Shown in pieces: positions 1-6,375 of a stretch of DNA of 13,528 bases (the stretch's first letter is position 1; every line of letters starts with the position of its first letter). The stretch is taken from NCBI GenBank assembly GCA_038207625.1, contig JBBQZO010000065.1:1-13528 (forward strand). The letters run 5' to 3'. The position numbers and the translations under genes were made by a program. Under the pieces are notes generated by a model that saw only the letters and a program-made list of their open reading frames with translations, did no database searches and had not been told where the DNA came from. Origin of the DNA: JBBQZO01 sp038207625. GTDB lineage: Bacteria > Pseudomonadota > Gammaproteobacteria > Burkholderiales > Burkholderiaceae_D.

Positions 1-375
1 GGGTTGAGTTCGATGTAACGATGGCAGGCCAGCAGGTAGCTGTCATCCAGCGTCAGGCACGAGCGGAAGCGCCCCTCCCACAGCGTTCCGCTGCGCCGAT
101 ACGTGCGGTTCACGTATTGAACAGAGGGCTGCCCCAGCGCTTTCATCATGGCGCCCGTCGACCCGCTCGCTGCGGCCGAAATGAGCAGGTGGACGAGGTT
201 TGGCATGAGCACAAACGCGTGAACATGGCAGCCGTAGTTGCGGGCATGCTCGCCCAGCCAGTGCAGATAGAATCGGAAGTCCTCGTCCGCAAAAAAGCAG
301 GCTTGGCGATTATTCCCGCGCTGGATGAGGTGAATGGGGGACATCGGCAAGCATCAGTCGGGCGCGTCGGGGCAT
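1..375 (-). pseudogene. REP-associated tyrosine transposase (RAYT, Y1_Tnp/IS200-like) remnant, partial
   Basis: The minus strand from the ATG at 375 encodes the family-typical start MPRRARLMLADVPH. After 21 codons it hits TAA (310-312), because one extra A in + at 333/334 shifts the frame. Beyond the shift the RAYT frame stays open to the window edge: HLIQRGNNRQACFFADEDF, then the HUH region, then NRTYRRSGTLWEGRFRS and DDSYLLACHRYIELN. The HUH motif, normally MPNHVHLL, reads MPNLVHLL. The Leu codon at 195-197 is one base from His, so a metal-binding histidine is lost. The likely catalytic Tyr (codon 36-38) remains, 51 residues past the surviving His, a spacing typical of the family. Intact members are single-strand HUH nucleases that act on REP hairpins. 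With a frameshift and a lost catalytic residue this copy should be inactive. The C-terminus lies outside the window. Confidence 0.85.
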
Positions 376-1035
376 GGGAAACTCGTGCAAGATCAAAATT
401 CCAGACCAGCCATTGGCACAATCGTGCGTCCCTCCTCCATCAATAACTGGGCGCGCGCGGAGCGAATAGCGCCTTGCCTGCGGCGCGGTGCCGATAGGTG
501 GACGCGGTCACATCCCCAGTATTATTTGCCCCTGGCGATCGACGTTTCGCGACTCAGATCTCGGGGGCTACTGGCCGCCCTGCCCCTGCGGGAATAGCGG
601 GCCGACCGGACAAACACTTGGCTGCCGTATCGGGTAACTTTTGGATTCAGAAATTTCCGAGAAACAGGGGTCTGTCCCCTTTTAGTCCGCATCGTGCACG
701 CGTTGGCGCGATGCGAATGCTTCATTGAGCGCGCAAGCCGGCCCCTGTGTGCGATGCACGTTCGTCAGCAATTGCCTTGCACTGGCTTGCCAGCCATGCC
801 ATCAAAGCAATGTCCCGACATCGACTTCAGGGGCGGACCGTACACACACCACGCACGCGACACATCGCGCTCTGACAGCGCCGCTGTGGCGCCCGCGCGC
901 CGTGTCAAGCGACCTCAGCCAAATGTAAGTCTTTATTTCAAGCCGAAACGGCGCGCCGCGCTTCAGATAAGATGCGCAGCATTGACCTGCAATGCGGTTC
1001 ACCGAACCGAGCAGGCCTACCATATTCGGGTTCCC
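376..1035. other. 660-bp stretch with no convincing gene
   Basis: This lies between the start of the transposase relic and the ATG of the secreted protein at 1036. Apart from the REP-like palindrome at 666-680 I see no conserved coding sequence. The frame of the 1036 gene stays open back to an ATG at 694, but the extra N-terminal residues are Arg/Cys/His-rich, resemble no domain, and would bury the signal peptide, so I treat them as non-coding. A TAAGAT at 967-972 could be a -10 box, but I find no good -35 partner. Part of the stretch may be further debris of the mobile element. Confidence 0.5.
666..680. repeat. REP-like short palindrome
   Basis: AGGGGTCTGTCCCCT has 5-bp arms AGGGG/CCCCT around TCTGT and is followed by T residues on the + strand (680-683). 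Short G-rich palindromes of this kind are the usual substrates and genomic companions of RAYT transposases. This one lies about 290 bp upstream of the relic's start codon, which fits that pairing. It could also act as a weak hairpin. The assignment rests on motif resemblance and position only. Confidence 0.5.
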
Positions 1036-1560
1036 ATGATGCGCTTCGCTTGCGCCGGCGTGCTGGCATTGCAGTTGACCACCCCGGCCGCGTTCGCCGC
1101 CATTGATGAAGCCCGCACCGGCGCTGCCGCGCCATCGAATGCCGCACCACCCCGCCCCGCCCCCAAGGCACGCACACAGCCCGCAGCGCCGCCCATCGAG
1201 CATGCCGACACCGCCCTGCCCGCTTTGGAACCGGTGGTCCAAATCAGCACGCCGTTTGAACTGACGGCGCAGCCGGCGCCAGCGAAGCTGATGCTGTCAA
1301 ACGCCGTGGTGTCGCGCGAAGTGCGCGACGCGCTGGCGGCGGCCAACGAACCGGTCGACGCACGCAAGCACGATGTCGACACGCTACGCGCCGACCGCTA
1401 CGAAGCGTTCGCGCAAGCGTTCGACGAGGCGCGCGTGCCCGACTGTCTGCACGGCGACGCGCTCAAGCGGGCCCCGGCGGCCATCGGGCCGATCGGTCTC
1501 TCCGGCTGGTACGCGGTGCCGTTCGTGCTATTGGCCAAGCTGCGCGGCAAGTGCAACTAG
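1036..1560 (+). CDS. Secreted Ala/Pro-rich protein of unknown function (174 aa)
   Basis: I chose the ATG at 1036 because it starts a clean signal peptide, MMRFACAGVLALQLTTPAAFA, with a cleavage site near AFA-A. The 342-bp in-frame extension upstream looks non-coding. No strong Shine-Dalgarno is visible (GAGCAGG is somewhat far). The mature protein begins with a low-complexity Ala/Pro segment (about residues 22-65) and ends with a more ordered segment that includes DTLRADRYEAFAQAFDEARVPDC. The extreme C-terminus, GPIGLSGWYAVPFVLLAKLRGKCN, is unusually hydrophobic. The mature chain has only two cysteines, one in PDCLHG and one in the final KCN, so a disulfide closing the C-terminal unit is plausible. 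I do not recognise a family or function. It converges with the metallo-hydrolase gene downstream. Confidence 0.65.
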   Translation: MMRFACAGVLALQLTTPAAFAAIDEARTGAAAPSNAAPPRPAPKARTQPAAPPIEHADTALPALEPVVQISTPFELTAQPAPAKLMLSNAVVSREVRDALAAANEPVDARKHDVDTLRADRYEAFAQAFDEARVPDCLHGDALKRAPAAIGPIGLSGWYAVPFVLLAKLRGKCN

Positions 1561-1567
1561 CACAGGT

Positions 1568-1585
1568 GCGGCCGCCATTGGCCGC
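1568..1585. terminator. Small GC hairpin between convergent genes
   Basis: GCGGCC (1568-1573) and GGCCGC (1580-1585) form a perfect 6-bp stem with a 6-nt loop, 8 bp past the stop of the secreted protein. A second weak stem, GCCGAC/GTCGGC, lies at 1613-1637. Neither has a U-tract. The position between two convergent stop codons is all that suggests a termination role. Confidence 0.3.
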
Positions 1586-1648
1586 GCTGCTGGCCGCCAT
1601 CCGTGATGCGCCGCCGACTGGCCTTGCCGCCGTCGGCGCCGCGCCGTC

Positions 1649-2581
1649 TCAGAGCTGATGGCCAAAGCGCACCACGATGCTCGGATGACGCGCCACCAGT
1701 TCCTTCAAGCGCTTCAGATTGGCCAGATTGCGCGCCTGATCGTGCGTGAAATCGCCCGGCTCGACCGTATGCTCCCAACCCCAGCGCGTGTGGCAGGTGT
1801 CGCCCGTCAATAGCACCGGACCGTGTGTCGTGCGCACCAGGTAGGCAGTGCTGCCGGGGGTGTGACCGGGCACGCTGATCGCAAACACCGACGCGTCGCC
1901 GAACACGTCGAGCACGCCTTCAAATTTTCCCTGCGGATCGGGCTGGAACGGCCATTGCTGCAGCGGCTGCTTGTGCGCCAGCAGCGCATCGGTCGAGCCG
2001 ACCGTCAGCGCATTCATCCACGCGGTGCCAGTCGATTCGTTCGGGCCGATGTACAGCGGCACGTCGGTGGCGATGTCGGGCATGCCGCTGATGTGGTCGA
2101 TGTGCAGGTGGGTGAACATCACGCCGTCGAGTTTGCCATGCAGCGACTGCACGATCGCCGCCGTGCTATGGCGCAGCACCATTTTGTCGGTATGCATGCC
2201 CATGCGGATCACCCAGCCCAGCCCTGCGCCGGCGGGGTCGTCCAGCAGCTTTTGCGACACGCCCGTATCGACCAGAAAATTGCCGCGTTGGGGGTGGCGC
2301 AGCAAGTGGGCGTACACGTGGATGGGCTCGTCCCTGTCCTTCAGGCCTGCTTGTTTGGCCGCCGGGCTATCCAGATTGACCAGGCCGCCCAACGACGCGC
2401 TCCAGTCGGCGCTGTTGATCGTCTCCAGTTCGATCGGCCCGGGCTGCTCGATCTGACGTTCCATCTCGGCGCTGCCCGAGACCTTGCCCAGCGCCGGCGC
2501 GCCCAGCCGGTGCGTGCTGGCGCTGCAACCGGCCAGCAACGCCAATCCGAATGTCATGCAAAGCAAAGTGTGTTTGTTCAT
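1649..2581 (-). CDS. Metallo-beta-lactamase-fold hydrolase, lipoprotein (AHL-lactonase-like subgroup)
   Basis: The ATG at 2581 is preceded by GAGAGGTG and starts a lipoprotein signal, MNKHTLLCMTFGLALLAGC (lipid-attached Cys at residue 19). A start 13 codons upstream lacks this logic. The 310-aa protein carries the full zinc-site set of the fold: HLHIDH (158-163), His in PGHTPGS (240), Asp in LTGD (261) and a His two residues from the C-terminus (308). Layout and the GPVLLTGD segment resemble the AiiA/AttM-type lactonase branch. The position three residues after the metal Asp, Tyr in AiiA and important there, is His here (GDTCHT), so AHL hydrolysis is only a possibility. It should be membrane-anchored facing the periplasm. 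It is divergent from a LysR regulator that probably controls it. Confidence 0.85.
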   Translation of the reverse strand: MNKHTLLCMTFGLALLAGCSASTHRLGAPALGKVSGSAEMERQIEQPGPIELETINSADWSASLGGLVNLDSPAAKQAGLKDRDEPIHVYAHLLRHPQRGNFLVDTGVSQKLLDDPAGAGLGWVIRMGMHTDKMVLRHSTAAIVQSLHGKLDGVMFTHLHIDHISGMPDIATDVPLYIGPNESTGTAWMNALTVGSTDALLAHKQPLQQWPFQPDPQGKFEGVLDVFGDASVFAISVPGHTPGSTAYLVRTTHGPVLLTGDTCHTRWGWEHTVEPGDFTHDQARNLANLKRLKELVARHPSIVVRFGHQL

Positions 2582-2617
2582 GTGCGTTTCACCTCTCGTG
2601 TATTTCTTGCATGGTCG

Positions 2618-2631
2618 CATAGTCGACTATG
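2618..2631. promoter_or_regulatory. Perfect 14-bp palindrome, candidate LysR-type operator
   Basis: CATAGTCGACTATG is a perfect inverted repeat in the 128-bp gap between the divergent hydrolase and LysR genes. It lies 36 bp upstream of the hydrolase start and 78 bp upstream of the regulator start. LysR regulators often bind dyads of this size (T-N11-A class) in the promoter shared with a divergent target. A shorter palindrome, TTGGCCAA, lies at 2641-2648. The operator role is inferred from position and symmetry. Confidence 0.5.
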
Positions 2632-2709
2632 ATGGCGCAATTGGCCAAATATCGATGCGTCTATCCAAATTCGGATGGCTGATGCGTCGACGCTGCGAAG
2701 GAATATGCG

Positions 2710-3600
2710 ATGACACTACGATGGGATGATCTGCGGCTGTTCCTGGCCGTCGTCGAGCAAGGCAGCCTGAGCGGTGCGGCGCGCGCACTGAAGCTGGGCC
2801 AGCCAACGCTGAGCCGGCGCATCGCCGAGCTCGAGCAACTGACCGGGGAAGCCTTGTTTGTGCGCCGCAGTCAGGGCGCCAGCCTGACTGCGGCCGGCAT
2901 CAGGCTGTTGCCGGCCGCCCAGCGCATGGCCGAATGGGCCAGCGAGGCCGCCTTGAGCGTCGGTCCCCAACAGCACCTGCCAACGGGCATCGTACGACTG
3001 GCCGCCCCGCCCGGCGTGGCCTACGAACTGCTTGCGCCGATGGCGGTGGCGCTGCGCCGCCAGTATCCGCAGATCCAGCTCGAAGTGCTGTCGGGCGTGG
3101 CAACGCTCAATCTGGGACGCGGCGAAGCCGATCTGGCGCTGCGCACCTATCAGCCGCAAGACCCCGATCTGTATTGCGTCGACATGGTCAGCAGCCCGAT
3201 GCGGGCGTATGCATCGCACGCGTATGCGGCGCGCTTGCCTACTGGCTACACGGCAGCCGAGCTGGACTGGATCTGCTGGGCCGCGCCGTATGAAGCGCAG
3301 CACAGCAACGAGCAACTGCGCCGCCATATCCCCGACTTCAAGCCGGCGTTTTGCTCGGACGACTTCATCGTTCAGTTGGCCGCCTGCAAGGCCGGGCTGG
3401 GCGCGATGGCGCTGCCCGCCGCCACGCACCGCTATTCGGCGCTGCGCGACCTGGAGGAACTGGCCATCGACCTCGGTGCGGACGCGGCCGTGACGCTGTA
3501 TCTGGTGTGCCACAAGCGCCACCACAAACTGCCCAAGGTGCAACGGGTGATGGACTTCATCTGCGCCGAATTTGACTACGTGCGCGCGCACGCCCGCTAG
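2710..3600 (+). CDS. LysR-family transcriptional regulator
   Basis: This 296-aa protein has the normal length and layout of the family. The N-terminal winged HTH covers about residues 4-62, with LRLFLAVVEQGSLSGAARAL, LGQPTLSRRIAELEQ and LFVRRSQGASLTAAG matching the family signature. From about residue 92 a LysR substrate-binding domain follows (GIVRLAAPPGVAYELLAP, then the region around GEADLALRT). The start is supported by AAGGAA about 6 bp upstream of the ATG. The protein should bind DNA as an oligomer and respond to a small ligand that cannot be read from sequence. The divergent metallo-hydrolase lipoprotein is the obvious candidate target, with the palindrome at 2618-2631 as the likely site. 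Confidence 0.92.
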   Translation: MTLRWDDLRLFLAVVEQGSLSGAARALKLGQPTLSRRIAELEQLTGEALFVRRSQGASLTAAGIRLLPAAQRMAEWASEAALSVGPQQHLPTGIVRLAAPPGVAYELLAPMAVALRRQYPQIQLEVLSGVATLNLGRGEADLALRTYQPQDPDLYCVDMVSSPMRAYASHAYAARLPTGYTAAELDWICWAAPYEAQHSNEQLRRHIPDFKPAFCSDDFIVQLAACKAGLGAMALPAATHRYSALRDLEELAIDLGADAAVTLYLVCHKRHHKLPKVQRVMDFICAEFDYVRAHAR

Positions 3601-3616
3601 TCGGCGACGCCAGCGC

Positions 3617-3658
3617 GTGCACAAACGGCGCGGCCGACGGGTGCACAAACGGCGCGGC
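3617..3658. repeat. 18-bp direct repeat, period 24
   Basis: GTGCACAAACGGCGCGGC occurs at 3617-3634 and again, identical, at 3641-3658, separated by 6 bp. It starts 17 bp after the stop codon of the LysR gene. The identity of the copies points to a recent local duplication. No function is evident. Confidence 0.8.
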
Positions 3659-3845
3659 GAACGCAGGTGATGGCGCTGTGCAGTGCGGCGAACTCATACG
3701 ACGCAGCCGTGCGGCGCAGCATCGGCACAGCACACGTCGTGCCCCCACCGTGCGCTAGCTCAAACGAAGCAGCGCGGAATCGTCCGAGTATGGAGCGAAA
3801 TTGGGTGCCCCTGTCCGGCGGCGCAACGCGCCGTGCGGCGCTCGC

Positions 3846-3874
3846 GGCATACGCGCCGTGGCATACGCGCCGTG
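3846..3874. repeat. 14-bp perfect tandem duplication
   Basis: GGCATACGCGCCGT is present twice head-to-tail (3846-3859 and 3860-3873), followed by G as at the first junction. It ends 46 bp upstream of the PEP-CTERM start codon, so it lies in the probable promoter or leader of that gene and could vary in copy number by slippage. Confidence 0.8.
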
Positions 3875-3919
3875 ACAGGCACGCGCTGAACAACGCCCCC
3901 GTTCATTGAGGAGAACACG

Positions 3920-5005
3920 ATGTCCAGAACCATTTACATCGCCGCCTGCGTTGCGCTGGCGAGCCTGCCGCTGGCCGCACGCGCGACCACCTACGGCTCG
4001 CTGGGCAATTTCGATGTCGTCAACGACACCGGTCGTGCCGCGCATGGATTCCAGATCGATCTCGAAGGCATCGACCGCAGCCACATCAGCGATGTATTCG
4101 GGCTCAATCGCAATTTCGGCACGCCCTCACCGGGCGATGTAGAACGCTACGGCCTGCCCACGCTGAGCGACCTGCAGGACGCCGGCGGCAACGTCATCGG
4201 CACCCGGATCAGCTATTTGGCGAGCTACGCGAACGGCAGCTGGAGCGCCTCGACCGCCTCGGGCACCTTCAACACACCGGGCGAGAGCTGCTGGCGGTTT
4301 GGCAATGTCGGCTATCCCAACGTTCCGTGCGACCATTTCGGGGTCAGCACCGTGGGCACGCCCACGCGCACCGGCTACACCTGGCTGGTCGACACGGCCA
4401 ACCCGGGCGAGCTGACGGCGGCCAATGTCGCCATTCCCTCGGTGGCCTTCACGCCGCCCCCGCCGGCCGTGCCACTGGCGCCCGTCGTTGCCGTCATCGC
4501 GGCCCAGCATGTGGATCCGGTGGTGCCGCAAAACAACGCGTTCTGGGTCAAGATCGTCCAGACCACGCTGCCCGAGAACGTCGATTTGAACGAGCTGATG
4601 GGGGGCCATAATCCGTTCGAAAATCCGCACGTGGCCGCGTTGCACGACACCCCGGAAACGGAGATCGAGTGGCAGGTGCTGCAACCGGGATTTGTCGACG
4701 AAGTGTCGAAGGAAATCAAACTGAATGGCGACCCGGCGCTGGCGATACGCTTCGAGTTTTTCAAATACAAAGGCCGCTTCGACGCCGAAGGCCTGGTCGA
4801 CCCGCCGGGCAGCCAAGTACCGCATGGCAATACGCTCAACGAATGGGTAGGCGATTACGTGGGCGAACAGATCGCCGGCTTCAATGCCATCGCGGCGGTG
4901 CCCGAACCGCCGCGCGCTATGCAGATGCTGACCGGGGTCGCGCTGCTCGCTGCGGCATGGTGCCGCAGCGCTGTACGTCGGCGCCGCTCAGGCGCGCCCG
5001 ACTAA
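3920..5005 (+). CDS. PEP-CTERM sorting-domain secreted protein, function unknown
   Basis: The 361-aa product has a Sec signal peptide (MSRTIYIAACVALASLPLAARA). At the C-terminus is the tripartite exosortase signal: Pro-Glu-Pro at residues 328-330, a hydrophobic stretch at about 335-348 (MQMLTGVALLAAAWC), then an Arg cluster (RRRR) near the end. Such proteins are cut by exosortase (EpsH type) at the inner membrane and usually released into or anchored in exopolysaccharide. The body begins YGSLGNFDVVNDTGRAAHGFQ and contains ESCWRFGNVGYPNVPCDHF, whose two Cys may pair. No enzyme motif is recognised. The start is supported by TGAGGAG 9 bp before the ATG. No exosortase gene lies in the window; it would be elsewhere in the genome. 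Confidence 0.88.
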   Translation: MSRTIYIAACVALASLPLAARATTYGSLGNFDVVNDTGRAAHGFQIDLEGIDRSHISDVFGLNRNFGTPSPGDVERYGLPTLSDLQDAGGNVIGTRISYLASYANGSWSASTASGTFNTPGESCWRFGNVGYPNVPCDHFGVSTVGTPTRTGYTWLVDTANPGELTAANVAIPSVAFTPPPPAVPLAPVVAVIAAQHVDPVVPQNNAFWVKIVQTTLPENVDLNELMGGHNPFENPHVAALHDTPETEIEWQVLQPGFVDEVSKEIKLNGDPALAIRFEFFKYKGRFDAEGLVDPPGSQVPHGNTLNEWVGDYVGEQIAGFNAIAAVPEPPRAMQMLTGVALLAAAWCRSAVRRRRSGAPD

Positions 5006-5033
5006 GCAAGCTCGGGCACGCCTGAGCGGCGCC
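4980..5033 (+). terminator. 22-bp stem hairpin spanning the PEP-CTERM stop codon
   Basis: GGCGCCGCTCAGGCG (4980-4994) is perfectly complementary to CGCCTGAGCGGCGCC (5019-5033). After one C/A mismatch, GCCCGA (4996-5001) pairs with TCGGGC (5012-5017). The 10-nt loop (5002-5011) contains the TAA stop codon, and the left arm encodes the C-terminal tail. No U-tract follows. It is probably a terminator or 3'-end stabiliser for the PEP-CTERM mRNA. The crystallin gene ends toward it from the other side at 5091, so it could serve both directions. Confidence 0.6.
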
Positions 5034-5090
5034 AGGATGCGGGGCGCATCCGCGCGGGCCGCGCGCTGACGCACGCGCCGCGCGCCAAGC

Positions 5091-5897
5091 TTACTGACGC
5101 GGCTCGCCGTTGCCGTTCACAGCGATGGTCTGGCCAGGCGCCGACGCCATTTGTACCCGATGCTCGGTGCCGCGGAAGGTGTAGATCACGTCCCAATACT
5201 CGGGCGTCGCGTTCGCCACGTTTTCGCAGCGGCGCACGTCGCGTGCATAGCTGTTGCTGCCGCCGTTGTTGCCCGCATTGGCGCCAATGGCGGCTCCGGC
5301 CACGGCGCCGCCAGCGGTGGCAACATCGCGTCCGGTGCCCCCGCCGATCTGGTGACCGAGCACGCCGCCGATCAGGGCGCCGGCAATCGCGCCGCCGACA
5401 TTGTTGTTGCGTGCCGGTTCGCTGACCTGCTGACGCTCAACCCAGCAGCGCTGCTCCGGCGTGCCGACCACGGCATGCACCGACTGAACGGGCACCTGGT
5501 ACACCGATTCGTTGGCACGGCGACGGTATTCATAGGTCGCCTGCGGCAGGCCGGCCGGTGCCTCGTTCTGGTAGCGTTCGCGATGACGCACCGGGCGCAC
5601 CGACGAAATTCTATCGTTCATGCCCATGTTGCTAAGCGACTCGTAGCTGCCGCGGCGCAGCACCATGCAACGCCCGCCAAAGCGCGCGTCGTCGCACACT
5701 TCCCATTCGCCGCGCTCGACCACCACCGACGAGGCGCGGTCGTTGAAGCCGACGCGGCTGAAATCGTTGACTGGCTGGCTGGTGGTGAAAGCGCGACCGC
5801 GCCAGCCATCGTGTTCGTACAAGGTAATCTGTGCCATTGCTTGGGACGTCAATGTCAGGGCGGCGGCGGCGAGTGCGATCTTAAACGGTTTGTTCAT
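5091..5897 (-). CDS. Periplasmic beta/gamma-crystallin + glycine-zipper protein
   Basis: The 268-aa precursor has a signal peptide (MNKPFKIALAAAALTLTSQAMA). Residues 23-103 form two crystallin Greek-key motifs: ITLYEHDGWRGRAF to NDRASSVVVERG, then WEVCDDARFGGRCMVL to NDRISSVRPV. The paired (N)DR-(A/I)SS strings resemble the N/D-N/D-X-X-S/T-S calcium site of microbial members, though Ca2+ binding is inferred. Residues 167-210 are a glycine zipper (VGGAIAGALIGGVLGHQIGG and GGAVAGAAIGANAG), the 2TM segment of the Rickettsia 17-kDa antigen-like family, which associates with membranes. A C-terminal piece has YWDVIYTFRGTEHRVQM. The RBS is CTGGAGAAC just before the ATG. It is probably an envelope structural or stress protein. 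The genes on both sides are in the opposite orientation, so it is monocistronic. Confidence 0.85.
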   Translation of the reverse strand: MNKPFKIALAAAALTLTSQAMAQITLYEHDGWRGRAFTTSQPVNDFSRVGFNDRASSVVVERGEWEVCDDARFGGRCMVLRRGSYESLSNMGMNDRISSVRPVRHRERYQNEAPAGLPQATYEYRRRANESVYQVPVQSVHAVVGTPEQRCWVERQQVSEPARNNNVGGAIAGALIGGVLGHQIGGGTGRDVATAGGAVAGAAIGANAGNNGGSNSYARDVRRCENVANATPEYWDVIYTFRGTEHRVQMASAPGQTIAVNGNGEPRQ

Positions 5898-5929
5898 GGT
5901 GTTCTCCAGTCTGTTGTGAAGTCTGATCG

Positions 5930-5959
5930 TTGGAAGTGCGGCATTCCGGAGAAAGTTCC
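5930..5959 (-). promoter_or_regulatory. Possible ECF (sigmaE-like) promoter of the crystallin gene
   Basis: On the minus strand GGAACTT (5959-5953) is followed after 17 bp by TTCCAA (5935-5930), with the ATG 33 bp further on. The -35 matches the sigmaE-type consensus GGAACTT exactly. The -10 is only a partial match and the spacer is slightly long. An envelope protein would be a sensible target. This is a weak call. Confidence 0.25.
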
Positions 5960-6194
5960 GAAATGGTATATCGACAAGCTAAGTCACCACGATGCCCGCT
6001 TTTTTTGGTTCGCTCTGTTCGGTCGCTCACATAACGAGATGCAATTAATTGAATTCAAGCAATCGCCCCTGCAAGACCGCCACGCGATGAAAACCACATG
6101 ATTATCGCAATCCGGGGCTTCACAGTGACGCACACGCCCGGCGCACCCGAGTACGCCAACCGGTTCGGCAAGTAAGAAACCGATAACAAAGTGC
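5960..6194. other. Rest of the divergent intergenic region
   Basis: The full gap between the divergent crystallin (start 5897) and DUF2807 (start 6376) genes is 478 bp and includes the promoters listed separately. The remainder is AT-richer than its surroundings, with a T-run near 6000, and I see no coding signature or RNA gene. Confidence 0.5.
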
Positions 6195-6222
6195 TTGATA
6201 TTGCCAACTATAGTGTTATAGT
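6195..6222 (+). promoter_or_regulatory. Sigma70-type promoter of the DUF2807 operon
   Basis: TTGATA (6195-6200), a 16-bp spacer and TATAGT (6217-6222) give a good housekeeping promoter. It lies about 150 bp upstream of the lipoprotein ATG, so the mRNA would have a leader of about 145 nt. Of the sites I examined this is the best consensus match in the window. Confidence 0.6.
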
Positions 6223-6223
6223 T
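6206..6223. promoter_or_regulatory. Inverted repeat over the -10 box, candidate operator
   Basis: AACTATA (6206-6212), GTGT, TATAGTT (6217-6223) is a perfect 7-bp dyad whose right arm contains the -10 hexamer. A protein bound here would block RNA polymerase, so repression is the simplest reading. The regulator is not obvious in this window; the nearby LysR is divergent from another gene and has a different palindrome. Confidence 0.45.
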
Positions 6224-6375
6224 CGCTACATCACCACTTTAGCAAAACAACGACGTGCCAAATTGCTATGCAACCCACACCAAGCACTGAGCTTGCCCGG
6301 TACGCCCAACAAGAATTTTCCTGCACCTTTGCGCGCGGCAAATGCCGTCCACCTTCATCAGAACGAAAGCAAACC

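Larger units (their letters stand above)
3601..3919. other. 319-bp spacer with two direct duplications
   Basis: This lies between the LysR gene and the PEP-CTERM gene. No coding sequence is convincing. It holds the two short direct repeats listed separately, and GCGCCGTG-like strings recur in it. I looked for a sigma54 -24/-12 site, because some PEP-CTERM genes are sigma54-dependent, and found none. No clear sigma70 promoter is visible either. Confidence 0.5.

Noticed and set aside
694..1035. N-terminal extension of the secreted protein to an ATG at 694
   Set aside because: The extension is Arg/His/Cys-rich without domain character and would place the clear signal peptide MMRFACAGVLAL in the interior.
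1823..3648. Long antisense frames over the hydrolase (+) and the LysR gene (-)
   Set aside because: Both are GC-driven shadows of genes with full family signatures on the other strand.
3601..3919. The repeats as a CRISPR-like array
   Set aside because: There are only two copies of each, the spacers are 6 bp or none, and no cas genes are present.
5151..6101. 316-codon plus-strand frame across the crystallin gene
   Set aside because: It mirrors the crystallin/glycine-zipper gene, has no ribosome site and shows Ala/Val/His-rich antisense composition.
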